Origin: Amorphophallus konjac
Taxonomy: Eukaryota; Streptophyta; Magnoliopsida; Alismatales; Araceae
Direction of reading: 5' to 3'
Assembly: GCA_022559845.1 (NCBI GenBank)
Contig: CM040117.1
Coordinates: 82,410,559-82,474,558 of the forward strand
DNA: 64,000 nt
How positions within the stretch are numbered: position 1 is the first letter of the stretch; every line of letters starts with the position of its first letter. The notes beneath the pieces are model-generated. The model saw only the letters and a list, made by a program, of their open reading frames with translations. It was not told the DNA's origin and did not search any database. Positions 1 to 11,121 of this stretch are shown here, one piece after another. A program made the translations under genes and the position numbers.

Positions 1-321
1 CGTCATCCACTTGTGCTAAGACCGCCCCTAGGGAGTCCTCAATAACCAAGATGTATAGGATTAGGGGTTTCCCAGGGACAGGAGGTTGCAGGACCGAGGG
101 ATTGGATAGATATTCCTTAAGGTCCTCATAGGCCTTCTGACAATCTTGATTCCATTCGAACTTGACCCCGCCTTAAGCAATTCATAAAATGGACGGCACC
201 TTTGAGAATGCTGGGATATGAATCTTCTGATGAATTGCAATCGACCAATCAATCCTCGAAGTTCTGTAATGTTCTTCGGCGGAGGCATGTCCATGATGGC
301 ATGTGCTTTATTAGGATCAAT
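1..321 (-). pseudogene. G1 pol: RT end, connection and start of RNase H, broken
   Basis: After an in-frame TAG at about 322-324 the RT frame continues (residues from IDPNK through the RGLIGRLQFIRRFI stretch, typical of the RT-to-RNase H connection in gypsy elements). Near 160-175 the frame shifts. In the new frame the sequence reads LILYILVIEDSLGAVLAQVDD-like residues down to base 1, which matches the beginning of a gypsy RNase H. The rest lies outside the window. The piece is a decayed fragment and not a functional gene. Confidence 0.8.
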
Positions 322-1197
322 CTAGATCCCCCGTTTGCTCACTATGAAACCTAGCAATTTCCCTGAGGAGACACCGAACACACACTTCTTCGGATTCATC
401 TTGAGCTTGTACTCCCTGGCTCTCTGCAGCACCTTAGCCAGGATAGAGGGGTGTTCTTCCTTGGTTCTTGACTTCACCAGGATATCATCCACGTAAGCTT
501 CCATATAGATGTGCATCATGTCGTGGAAGATGGCCATCATTGCCCTTTGATAGGTGGCACCTGCGTTCTTCAGACCAAATGGCATAACCACATAACAGTA
601 CGTGCCCCAGGGCGTGGTGAAGGAAGTTTTCTCTTGATCTTTCAGAGCAAGACGGATTTGATTGTAGCCCAAGTACCCGTCCATAAATGACAGAGCTTCA
701 TACCCGGCAGTGTTGTCTACCAGGACGTCTATATGAGGCAGCGGGAAATCATCCTTAGGACATGCTTTATTAAGATCCCTGAAATCGATACAAATACGCA
801 CTTTTCCATCCTTCTTGATAACAGGGACTATATTTGCCACCCACTGAGGATATAAAACAACTCTGATGAATTTGGCCTTGTATAACTTATCGACCTCTTC
901 CTTGATCCTCAAGGCCATGTGGGGGTGAAATCTTCTTGACCGTTGTTTGACAAGTGTTTCCCCTGGTTTAAGCACGAGCCGGTGTTCCACTAAGGAGGGG
1001 TCAAGACCCGGCATGTCCTCGTAAGACCAGGCGAAGGAATCGCTATACTCCCTTAGAACTTTGATTAAATCTTCTTCTACTTGCGGAGGGAGATTAGCGA
1101 CAATAATGATGGGCCTTGGGTCTTCTTCAGTTCCCAAGTTGATTTCCTTCGTAGGTTCGTCCACTACCGTCGACGGCTCGTCGAATCTCTTCAGTCC
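322..1197 (-). pseudogene. G1 reverse transcriptase domain
   Basis: About 280 open codons encode a gypsy RT. In order there are a lead-in (FAWSYEDMPGLDP), the KKDGKVRICIDFRDLNKACPKDDFPLP block, SFMDGYLGYNQI, TPWGTYCYVVMPFGLKNAGATYQR, and the catalytic YVDDILVKS with both aspartates of the YxDD box intact. The domain would copy element RNA into cDNA inside the Gag particle. It is in the same frame as the acidic linker upstream (1198-1638), separated from it by a stop at 1198-1200. The open stretch begins at GTG, but there is no reason to think translation starts there; this is an internal part of a polyprotein. The domain looks complete, the element is not. Confidence 0.93.
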
Positions 1198-2179
1198 TTA
1201 TGCATACAAATCGGCAGTGTCATCTACGTCGCTGTCCTCATTAACCGGATCTTTTTCACCAAGGATTTCAAAGACACCGAGTCCGTCATCGCCCCATGCC
1301 CCTTCTATTTCTTCTTCATCCTCAATCGTAATTGCCGTAGCAACAAATTCTGGACATTTTAAAAGGGCATGATAGCGCTGAGCTAGGTCTTGCAAGAACC
1401 TATCAGGAACAGATTTGGGAGGACGCGCAAGCGGCCGCGGCTCAGAGGAGGAAGGGTTGGATGACCCAGAACAAGACCCTACTTCTTTAGACCTAACTAA
1501 TTCTACTTCTCTAGACTCGATAGACCCTAACCCTAACCTAGGAGAAAGGAGACCTAGTGGAAGGGAAGGAGCAGGGGACTCGTGCCCCTGGGACGAGGAT
1601 GGAGACAGGGTAGCATAATCTTCCACTGAAATCTCCATTTTGAATTTGACGTTTTTTTTGGAAATCAGAAGAGACTATACAGCAAGATGGAGGAGGCGGG
1701 AGCTGCATAGGGAATGGCTCAGGGAAGATGTAGTCAAAGAAGGGATCGGAAGATGAGAACCACATCTCGTGGAGTTGGGCGTTGGGAGGAGGAGGAGTGA
1801 ATAGAGTGGATAAATCAATGGGCGGGCAGTGCCCGCAAGCGCAAGGAACGAATAGAATCTCGGGCGGATCAACGAAGGATGGATTTACCATGATAGGAGG
1901 AAGACGGGGTAAGAACTCCCATTGCTGGAGGAGAGATTGAAAGCGGGAGGGAGACCAAGAAAAGACAATCGGCGAGCTCCCCTCCTCACGTGGATCATCG
2001 TCTGGCTGCTTCTTCGGTTTCCATTGCATGAGCCGAACCTCTTGCTTCTTTTGGCAGTCTTCTTCATGAAACAATCTCTGAAGGGTTTGACCATAATCAA
2101 GCATATCATGTTCTGGCCTTTTTAGTGCCAGTGGAGGACTGACAATCGGACATACTGTATTTCTCCCTAACAGAGCTGG
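1198..2179 (-). pseudogene. G1 linker between protease and RT, broken
   Basis: This covers the stretch between the G-patch and RT. Bases 2179-1640 continue the protease frame after a TAG at 2180 and are rich in Pro, Ser and Phe. Near 1640 the frame shifts, and 1638-1198 continue in the RT frame with a Ser/Pro-rich part followed by an acidic part (EDEEEIEGAWGDD). I recognise no catalytic domain. Gypsy elements of this group commonly have a poorly conserved spacer here. It is annotated as decayed polyprotein, not as separate genes. Confidence 0.6.
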
Positions 2180-3149
2180 CTACAGAGCCAATGTGCCGGG
2201 CTGGAGAGGCCCTTGGACAAAGTGCTGGCGATAGTCCCAGGTGAGTGGCCCAGAATCACCCATCACAGATAATGCGGTCTCTTTGTAGCCAAGACCTCTC
2301 CTGCCCATCTTTCTTCCCTTGGGTATGGGCTTGGTCATTCCTTGTAATTGTGCACTGAGGCCTCTACCCTGTTGGTAGCCCAGTTTCAGTATAATGTTCC
2401 AGACTTTTGGGTCTCGGATCTGGGGCTTCATCTTGATGTTAACTGGAGTAGTGATGGGCCTAGGAGGCGCATAAGCCCAAGGGAAGTTTAAATCTAGCAC
2501 TAATATGACGGGTCGGCTGGTTGGCCAAAGTGTAGGAAGAATCTGTTCTGAAATGGCCTTAACCGATTGCACTGTAGATAGGCTTTTGACCTTGACGACC
2601 CTCCCTTGGAAAGGGAATTTGACGCACTGATGTGCGGTGGAGGGCACGGCACCGAGTGTATCCAGCCATGGACGACCTAAGATAACCTTGAACATAGGGT
2701 CGATGTCTAGCACATAGAATTCTACAGCCATTGTAAGGGGTCCGAGCTCTGCTTGGATAGTGACCACCCCGTGACATGCTCGCCTTGAATTGTCATATGC
2801 TGCTATAGTGGTCGGGGTAGGTCGTAATAACTCTTCGGATATGTTGCAAGCTCGTAGAGTGCTGAGTGGGCACACATTGATTGAAGCCCCTGTGTCAACT
2901 AGTGCTGCTTCAATACTGACTTTGTTCAGAGCGATTGTAATGCAGAGCGGCATTTGTCGAGCTTCCAGAAGCGCTAGCTCGGATTCTAAAAATGTGATTG
3001 CTGGCCCTTTGGAAATAGTTGCTAGGGCTGTTGGTAAGCTGTCAACTGCCATATCTTCGCTGACCATTACCTTCTGTAAGAAATCTCTCAGCGTATCCTA
3101 ATGGAGGGTAGATCTTTTGATCAGCTCCAGCACAGATATTTTAGCGGGC
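2180..3149 (-). pseudogene. G1 aspartic protease followed by a G-patch
   Basis: The retroviral-type aspartic protease is seen as AALVDTGASINVCP (near 2890), then the ILGRPWLD motif (near 2670). This enzyme processes Gag-Pol. At about 2265-2395 a second module follows: KLGYQQGRGL, then GMTKPI, then GRRGLGY, which fits a G-patch (glycine-rich RNA-binding motif). Upstream in the same frame, 3149-3070 matches the usual lead-in to the protease but carries a TAG near 3101 and a TGA near 3150. The ORF ends at TAG 2180-2182, probably a mutated codon since the frame continues beyond. The protease fold is confident; the G-patch is inferred from its glycine spacing. Confidence 0.82.
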
Positions 3150-4196
3150 ACTCAATCCAGATGATGCAGTAAGTCATATTGAGTACCCGGCAGAGGTTCA
3201 GTTTCTGCCTGCTCGACTGTTGGCTGAGAGGACTGGGGGTTGGAATTGGTAGGGTAATTCTGATGGAACATCTTCCCGCTTCTTAAGGTGCAACTTGTAG
3301 CGGCCGCGGCATCTGTGGATAGTATGATGGGCCCTGCGGGGTGGATGAGCGGTGTAGGCTGTGCGGGGGAGATGATTTGGTGGGGTGTAAGGTTAGTGAT
3401 GGTGGTGAGTGGTGGTGAGCGGATGGTGGGTGAAGGATTGATGGAAGGCGGGATGGTGATGGTGCGTGGTATGGATGGAGGGAGAGTTGGTGGAGGTGTC
3501 AAAACGGGGGATAGGTTAGGTGATGGCGTGATGATGGTGGCAGAGGTAAATGGCGAGGGGTATGACGGAGTGGTGGGTGGTAGTAAATTTTTTGGAGCGG
3601 GCGTAAACGGGAGGACCAGTGGAGCAGATATTGGGTGTGAAGGAAGGACGAAGGAGGGGGTAAGAGGATTGCGGTGGCTGTGGTGGAGGGCCATGACTTG
3701 CGGTGTGGCGCCATCGTCATCAAAAGACCACTCAGTACTAGGGGCCGGGGGTTGAACTACGTTCACTTGAGCCGGTGCAGGCGGCTGAGGTTGCTGTAGA
3801 GCAGGCAGATGATTTGGCATCGGATTTTGATGGATCCCCAGATCCTGAGCCTTTTGTAGTTGCTATTGTGGTAGTGGCTGATGCGGCTGCGGTGCTTGTT
3901 GCTGCTGTGCTTGCTGCCTCGGCTGCTGCCCTCTTTTCTCCTTGATTTCAACAATGGCCCGATGCATCGCGGCCCAATTGATTCTCTGTCCCTCATGGAG
4001 ATCATATACCAGATCCCGGAACTGATAACATCCTTCGATAGTGTGGCCTGGCTGCCTATGGAACATGCAATATTTCGTCTGATCAACGGTTGGGTTCCAG
4101 TTAGGCCGTTCCGGAGGAAGTTGAATTGCATTCACCGACATAAGAGCCGAGAAGATATCCGTGAGGGTCTCTGGCAGTGGAGGATATTGTGCCCTC
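3150..4196 (-). pseudogene. G1 gag C-terminal part: zinc knuckle and Pro-rich tail
   Basis: From the S1 junction the frame reads a PPLPETLTDIFSALM segment, then YCMFHRQPGHTIEGC (near 4075), the CxxH...GH...C signature often seen in this class of gypsy Gag, then a Gln-rich stretch (QPRQQAQQQQAPQ). A TAG at 3863-3865 breaks it. Bases 3820-3150 encode a very Pro/Thr/Ser-rich tail that leads into the protease. All parts are in one frame. It continues, across the S1 insertion, the gag that begins at 17322. The nucleocapsid-like region would bind element RNA. Confidence 0.8.
4192..4196. repeat. Target-site duplication CCCTC, left of S1
   Basis: CCCTC ends at 4196, immediately before the TG terminus of S1, and recurs at 15672-15676 right after the CA terminus. 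A 5-bp duplication is normal for copia integration. Confidence 0.93.
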
Positions 4197-4402
4197 TGAT
4201 AAGTACAATATGAAGTGATCTAGAAGGGGAGGGGATGAATAGATCACTGTTTTCGTAGATTTAAAAAATTATTGCAGAGTATATTGCTAAACGGAGCTAA
4301 CCTCGAGCTCTGACTATTGTAAAAGATGCAGTGCAGTTAATAGCTCAAGCAAATAGAAGGCATACCACAATATTATCACGATCAATCACACAAGGGCTCA
4401 GA

Positions 4403-4463
4403 GGATTTTAAGGTGGTTCGGTCCTTCAGACCTACATCCACCCCACACTCAACCTGAGTGTGG
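4403..4463 (-). promoter_or_regulatory. Conserved GGTGGTTCGG block and hairpin in S1 3' LTR
   Basis: GGTGGTTCGG is followed by CTACATCCACC and a hairpin with arms CCACACTCA and TGAGTGTGG (4443-4463). The same block recurs in S1's other LTR (13569-13589), S2 (27571-27592, 43104-43125) and S3 (54601-54621). It lies between TATA and primer site, so it is expected in the genomic RNA. Its function is unknown. Confidence 0.7.
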
Positions 4464-5084
4464 CTTCACTAAAGGCTGGGCAACACAGCTTGCCAAACAA
4501 CTGCTGATACACAGCTTCCCAGGAGAACAACCTCTCCTCTTCCTCCTACCCGGAGGGAACCTCTAGCGATCAGCAGTCACTAGAACCCAGAGACTCACGT
4601 CTCTCTTCCTCTTTACCAAGAGGGAAACCCCACTAGTAGCAGCCCTGCTACTAGTGAACCAGAGGTCGAAGACCCCTCTTCCTCCCAACCCGGAGGGTAC
4701 CTACAAGCAGCTCACCTGCTGCTTGCAAACCGGAGATTGACTCTCCCTACTCCTGATCTCACAGGAGGACCCCGACCTCAGTCCAGAGGATCGGAAACAC
4801 AAACAATAACAGTTGAAGAAAGATAAGAACAAGAAATGAAAAATACGAACGAAGGAAATCAAATGCCAGACAATGGAAACAATGTAGCTCAATATAGAGC
4901 AATAGACTTCGGATTTGATCCGCAAGTCAGAACAATTCTTCTGATCACTCTTCTGCTCTCTTTCTATTTCTCTCTGCTATTCTTTCTTCTTTCTTTTCTT
5001 TTTCCTGGATCGAAGGGCTCTCTGTTTCCCTGTTTTCTTCTATGCCTCTCTTCTTCGATCACCTTCATCTGAGGACGAAGGATT

Positions 5085-5094
5085 CTATTTATAG
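5085..5094 (-). promoter_or_regulatory. TATA box in S1 3' LTR
   Basis: CTATAAATAG on the minus strand lies just downstream of the U3 repeat array. The equivalent in the 5' LTR is 14220-14211. Confidence 0.6.
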
Positions 5095-5299
5095 CATCAA
5101 CAGCAGATGGATAGGGCATGAAACGCGTGTGCCTCCCACGCTCGATCCACAAGTTTCCTGTCACGTGCCTTTATCAAATTGGTTCCTCTTGTCTCGGATC
5201 ACGTGCAGCCCTGGAGTGTGGAATGTTCTTCCTCGGACCTGTAATGAGATTAAGTCCATTAATACGCTGCATGGCCATTAAAACCAAAACTGCATGAGG

Positions 5300-6420
5300 T
5301 ATAGTAACAACAACACGACGTGACTATTTCTCGAGATGACATAAGAACGACACGAGATACTCTGTAACAGATCAGATATACAGAAGATAATGACACGAGG
5401 TGAGGTTATAAGCAAGAGAGACACGAGGTTACGAATGCAAAAACAACACGAGGACAATACGGGCTAACGACAGAAACCGACATGAAGACTAAAGCGAGAG
5501 ACCAACACGAGGACAGAGTATAAGGAAACGACTCGAGGTGAAAACAACACGAAGTGAAGTTAGACACGAAGTAAAAAGCAACGACACGAAGTATAGTGGT
5601 GACAAACACACACTACACAGAAAAACGACACGAAATAAAAATAATGCTAAGTGAAAACAGTAATCGACACGCGGTGAGAACAACACGAGGATAGTGAGAA
5701 CAGCACGAGATGAAAGCAACACAGGCTGATAACGACACAAAGTCGAAACAGTAAATGACACGGGATAACACTGCACGAGGTAAAACGACACGAAGACTAA
5801 TAATAAAAACGACACGAGGTGGCAATAAAGGAGAACGACATGAAAACAACATGGACTGCAACCGAAACCGACACGAAGTCAAACAGTACAACACGAGGTG
5901 TTGTAACCAAGACGAAGTGCCAATCAATCACGAAGACAGTATGCAAAGAAACGACTCGAAGTGAGATGAGAACAGAATGAAACAAAGAAGACGACACGGA
6001 GTGCATAAAACCAACACGAAGACGTGGACTATAGTAACCGTCACGAAGTGTGGTTACTAAGCAGGAATCGACACGAGGTCTACAGAAAAAACTACTCGAA
6101 GTTCATCAGAACTTTTTAGAGCAGCTTCAGGAACACGACACGAAGTCATGAGAAGAGAAAAACAATCACGAAGTGAAACGAACACTTGAACTTAGACTGA
6201 CTTAGAGACTCAGCGAAAGGACTCGAAGACAGGAATACAAAGGATGACATGGAAACAACACAGTAAACAAAGACTGCACGAGGTGAAAGACAACACTCAA
6301 ACAGACGACAACATGGCTAACTCGACACGAGGTGAAAACGCGAAGCAAGAACTACATGATGTTTGAGGAAAAACAGCACGAAGACAGAACATGAACGAAC
6401 ACACGAAGTGTTACCTCTTA
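5300..6420 (-). repeat. U3 array of CACGAGGT-type short repeats, S1 3' LTR
   Basis: About 1.1 kb is filled with several dozen short, irregularly spaced copies of ACACGAGGTGA and ACACGAAGTGA (plus-strand reading), separated by A-rich spacers. The array sits directly upstream of the TATA box in element orientation, which fits a multiplied upstream regulatory motif. Open frames across it are by-products of the repeat. Confidence 0.8.
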
Positions 6421-6542
6421 GCAGTTATTTCATATAAAACCATGGATAACTCAAGTGCAAGATATCTGATCAAAAATAACAAGAACAATTAACATAGTGT
6501 TGCTCATCATCAAAATACTTAGGGAAGACACACAATCCAACA

Positions 6543-6556
6543 ATCTCCCCCTTTTT
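6543..6556 (-). other. S1 polypurine tract
   Basis: On the minus strand AAAAAGGGGGAGAT abuts the TG of the 3' LTR. This is the plus-strand primer for reverse transcription. The flank (TGTTGCCATCATC) is shared with S3. Confidence 0.9.
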
Positions 6557-7983
6557 GATGATGGCAACACTATATTAAGTATGAGAGATAAGTTCAAAAG
6601 AGATCAATTCAGGATATTTAATGCAGACAACTTAAAGCATACTTGCTTCCTTACTTCCCTTGATGAAACCTGAACACTCCCCCTCACTCCCCCTGAACAC
6701 AGCAACAGTTTACCTCAGACTTGATAACTAACTCCCCCTCAACTCAATTCTCTCCCCCTTTGACATCATCAAAACTAGGGTCAAATCTGAAGATACAGAG
6801 AAGGGAAAATTGCTGACTATAGAGAGAAAACAGGACAGAGTAAGGCAGATAAATGGAGACTATTGAGATGTTTAGTCAATTAAGAAAGCCATTAATTTTA
6901 TGTGAGGATTTTTGAGGAACAGTTAGTCAGACTGTGCAAAAACTGTGAATAAGGATTTGCTCCATACACAGAACCAGATTCTAAGCAAGTGAGGTACAAG
7001 ATACCAGTTTGATCAAAATAAGTCTTTACTGAGAGAGTATTATGTAAGACAGCCAGAAGACAAAGACCTGTGGTATTGAGAACAAACAAATCAAAAGCTA
7101 TACTTCAAGTGAGCAGGATCTTTAAAATGGTCAAGATCAGAGGTAAGTCTGTCAAGTACACCTTTGACATTAGGGAGACACCTTGTTTAGAGGCAAGAAT
7201 CCCCAGTTACTCGGTGGCAGGACCACATTACCCCTTCTGATAAGAGGACAGAGATAGTATTCTAGCTGGTGTTGACATTAAGGTGACACCTTTATCTGAG
7301 GCCAGACACCCCAGTTACTAACCAGATATGTACCATAGCTCTGTATGATCAAGACAACTATTAAGACCAGATGATTACTGCCATCTCATGACATGGGAAG
7401 CTTTCACTTCATTGATGAAAATCCCAGTTTCTCAATGAGCAGTTAACAAAGTTGATAACCCTTTTATGAATTTTGTTTTTATTTACCAGCTCTTAAAACC
7501 TTGTTAATGAAGCTTGAGTCCGTTTGAGAACAATACACCAGATCCAAGGTGATTCAGACTAAAGCACAAAATACCTCATTTTGGACTCACCATTGACTAA
7601 GTAGGTATGCTGTACTGACTAGATCAGAAGACAGTTACAGTGTATGAAGATTAATCTTGAATTCAGATTTTGATCTCAGTGGGACTAACAGCTGAAATTC
7701 CAACAAGAAATTAGATGAACAGCCTTAAAGAGTAAAGCATCCAACATTTTCTTTTATACACCTAATCAACCTGATTCTCTTATGATGTCAGCAAAATGTC
7801 GTTCGGAGTATGTTCAAATTAGGTCAAAGATCAAGACACCTATTATAAATCATCTCCCCCTGAGACCTTGACCCCAACACAGACTTAGCCAAGACAACCC
7901 TCAATGCACTTCAAAAAGAACACCATGATGAATATGATAAGCATAATAACACAGGACATGGTATTCAGAAATCAAATTTTCAA
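6557..7983 (-). other. S1 3' non-coding region with extra polypurine tracts
   Basis: No gene is visible between the pol stop and the polypurine tract. Extra AGGGGGAG motifs (minus strand) occur near 6676-6695, 6731-6740, 6751-6760 and 7852-7862. Multiplied polypurine tracts are a known Sirevirus trait. At 7172-7216 there is a block (GAGTAACTGGGGATTC, then GGTGTCTCC) shared with S2 and S3, and a weaker second copy at about 7280-7325. No env-like ORF is present. Confidence 0.75.
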
Positions 7984-10900
7984 TCATGAAATTCTGTAAA
8001 TACCTAGTTCTCTGCGCATAGTGCTAAATTTTTCAGTATCCAGTGGCTTAGTAAAGATATCTGCAATTTGTGAGTTAGTGCCAACATGGATCAACTCAAA
8101 AGTCTTCCTTGCTACTTCATCTCGAATAAAATGATGCCTGATTTCAATGTGTTTAGTTCGAGAATGAAGTACAGGATTCTTTGCAATGTTTATTGCACTA
8201 GTATTGTCACAAAAGATAGAAGTACAACCTAGCTCAACCGAGTAATCCAGAAGCTGGTGTTTTATCCATATAACCTGTGTGCCACAGCTCCCTGCTGCCA
8301 CATATTCAGCTTCAGCAGTAGAGAGAGCCACAGAGTGTTGCTTCTTGGATCCCCAAGAGACTAAGCACCCTCCTAGAAATTCGCAGTGACCACTAGTGCT
8401 CTTCCTGTCCAATTTACATCCTGCATAATCTGCATCAGTGTATGCAATGAGATCTAAGTTACATGATGCAGGATACCAGAGACCTAGATCATGAGTGGCA
8501 GATAAGTATCTAAAGATTCTCTTTACAGCTGCCAGATGCAATTCAGTAGGTCTAGCCTGGTATCTGGCACACATCCCTACACTAAATTGAATGTCGGGCC
8601 TGGATGCAGTTAAGTAGAGGAGTGAACCGATCATACCTCTATATAGTTTAGCATCCACCTCTTTACCTTTTTCGTCTGAATCCAGTGAGGAGCTGGTACT
8701 CATGGGTGTTGAGATTGTCTTGAGGTTGGTCATTCCAAACCTTTTCAGCATCTCCAGAGTATACTTGGTTTGATTTATGAAACAACCATCCTCCATTTGT
8801 TTGACCTGCAGCCCAAGAAAATATTTTAGTTCGCCAACTAGACTCATTTCAAATTCTTGGGACATAGACTCAGAAAAGTCTTTACATAATTTTGAGTTGT
8901 TAGATCCGAAAATGATATCATCAACATATACCTGGACCACAATTAACTCCTTTCCGAGACTTTTGGTGAAGAGGGTTTGGTCAACCTTACCTCGAGTGTA
9001 GCCCTTGCTCACAAGGAACTCAGAAAGTCTCTCATACCAGGCTCGAGGAGCCTGCTTCAATCCATAGAGGGCTTTATTCAACCTAAAAACCATGTTAGGC
9101 TGAACAGAGAAATTAAACCCAGGAGGTTGTTCAACATATACCTCTTCCTTCAATAACCCATTTAAGAATGCGCTTTTGACATCCATTTGCTGTAGCCGAA
9201 TTTTTCTAGAGCATGCAAATGCAAACAGAATTCTTATAGCTTCCATCCTAGCTACTGGTGCATAGGATTCATCAAAATCCACACCAAATTCCTGACTGTA
9301 GCCTTGAGCTACAAGTCTTGCTTTGTTTCTAGAGATAGCACCATTTTCATCAATCTTATTTTTGAAAACCCATTTAGTGCCAATGACATGAGTGTTTTCA
9401 GGTCTAGGAACTAGTTTCCATACATTATTTTTCTCAAATTGATTTAATTCCTCACCCATGGAGGATACCCAAGAATCATGCTTTAAAGCCTCTTCCACAG
9501 TCTTGGGTTCTACCTGAGATGTCAAAGCAGCTAAGTCCTGTTCTTGGACAGTTCTAAAGTGAGACCTTGTCCTAGTGGGATCATGCAAATTACCTATGAC
9601 ATTTTCACTAGGATGATCTTTGTGAAATATTACCTCACCTGAGGGTTCACCTACCTCAGTTGCTCCTTCTTGTTGTAAGTTTTCTGGTTGAGCAGTTTGC
9701 TGCATCTCTCCTACTTCAATTTTCTCCAAGAAATCTCCCTCATCAGGTGACTCCCTGTCATCAATTGTCCTTTTGTCAGATAGAACATTCTCATCAAACA
9801 CCACATGAGGTGTTTCTTCAACAGTTTGCTCATCTTTATTGAAGACTCTGTAAGCCCTAGAGGTTTCTGAATATCCGAGAAAAATTCCAGGAGAGCTTCT
9901 TGCTTCAAACTTATCCAAACCATTCTTACCATTATTGTGGATGAAGCATTTGGAACCAAAGATTTTAAAGTAAGAAATGTTTGGCAGCTTACCCTTGAGG
10001 AGTTCATAAGGAGTTTTCTTATGAGTAGGTCTTACCAAGGCTCGATTTAAAATGTAGCATGCTGTATTTGCAGCTTCTGCCCAAAATCTCCTTGGAAGTC
10101 CACTCTCAATTAGCATAGTCCTGGCCATTTCAATTATTGACCTGTTTCTTCTCTCAACAATTCCATTCTGCTCCGGTGTCCTGGGAGAAGAAAATCTGTG
10201 AGTCACTCCCTCTCTTGAGCAAAATTCAGAGAACGAAGAGTTTTCAAACTCTCCTCCATGGTCAGACTGAATTGTAATGATATTATGTTCACCTTGCAGT
10301 TTGATTTTATTAAAAGTTCTTCAAAGTGAACAAAAGCATCATTTTTATTTGCTAAACAGAACAACCAAGAAAATCTAGTGAAGTCATCAACTATGACTAG
10401 ACCATATCTCTTACCTGACAGGCTTTGTATTCGAGTAGGACCAAAGAGATCCATGTGCAAGTGCTGTAGTGGTTTAGATGAGAGACCCTCAGTTCTCAAC
10501 TTAAAAACTGCACGAGTCTGTTTACCTTGAGCACAAGCATCACAGAGCTTGGACCCTAACTGGAATTTTATTTTGGGCAAACCTCTGACTAGGTTATAAT
10601 TAGACAGTTTATTTAAAGTAGACACACTAGCGTGGCCTAGACGCCTATGCCAGTCAAAAGCAACCTGTTCAGAATTAGCAGACAGACACAAGTTTGTTTC
10701 AGAATTATCATCAAGATCAACGATGTACACATTATTTACTCTATGACCTTTGAACATGATGTTATCAGAATTCAGCTCAAAAACAGTGCACGAGTTGTGG
10801 TCAAAGAGTACCTTGTGTCCTTTGTCACAAAGTTGACTTATACTTACCAAGTTGTGCTGAAGTCCTTCTACAAGATACACATCTTCAATGGAGTTAGTGG

Positions 10901-11108
10901 AGGACTTACCAACCGTGCCAATTCCAATTATTCTTCCTCTGTTATTTCCTCCGAATTTGACCAAGCCCCCAGACTTCATTTTTAGTTTGCTGAATTTGGA
11001 CCGGTCTCCTGTCATGTGCCTGCTACAGCCGCTGTCAAGATACCACTTGTTATGCTCAGCTGCCAGGCTGACCTGCAAAAATTCAGACAGAGTAATGTGG
11101 GACCCAAT
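7984..11108 (-). CDS. S1 pol: protease, integrase, RT, RNase H (one frameshift)
   Basis: The polyprotein begins right after an in-frame TGA at 11111-11109. The protease shows [13 protein letters not shown] (near 11060). The integrase follows with GAG-pre-integrase [16 protein letters not shown] zinc-binding residues, the HMDLFGPT aspartate, SDHGGEF, and the glutamate in [11 protein letters not shown] frameshift near 10310-10330 splits integrase; the second open part (10206-7984) is intact. RT has [32 protein letters not shown] and catalytic [10 protein letters not shown]; RNase H has [28 protein letters not shown] and IADIFTKPL. Integrase before RT is copia order. These enzymes copy and integrate the element. 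Apart from the frameshift, all catalytic residues I checked are present. Confidence 0.95.
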
Positions 11109-11121
11109 TCAAATTGGGTCC
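11100..11121 (-). other. Perfect inverted repeat around the gag-pol stop codon of S1
   Basis: Arms GGACCCAATT and AATTGGGTCC flank a two-base centre, and the minus-strand TGA (11111-11109) lies at the centre. Gag frame upstream and protease frame downstream are the same. It could be a recoding signal, a chance palindrome or a small footprint. Confidence 0.6.

Larger units (their letters stand above)
4197..6542 (-). repeat. S1 3' LTR
   Basis: This is the direct repeat of 13323-15671, with a TG...CA boundary on both sides. Read on the minus strand it holds U3 with a short-repeat array (about 6420-5300), a TATA box (5094-5085), and a transcribed part with a hairpin block (4403-4463). Confidence 0.95.

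Noticed and set aside
3288..3755. Plus-strand open frame rich in Gly, Val and Met
   Set aside because: It is the antisense shadow of the Pro-rich G1 Gag tail.
5406..6006. Several open frames on the minus strand over the S1 LTR array (Cys/Val/Ser-rich, membrane-like)
   Set aside because: They are by-products of the ACACGAGGT repeats, occur in both LTR copies, and have no recognisable domain.
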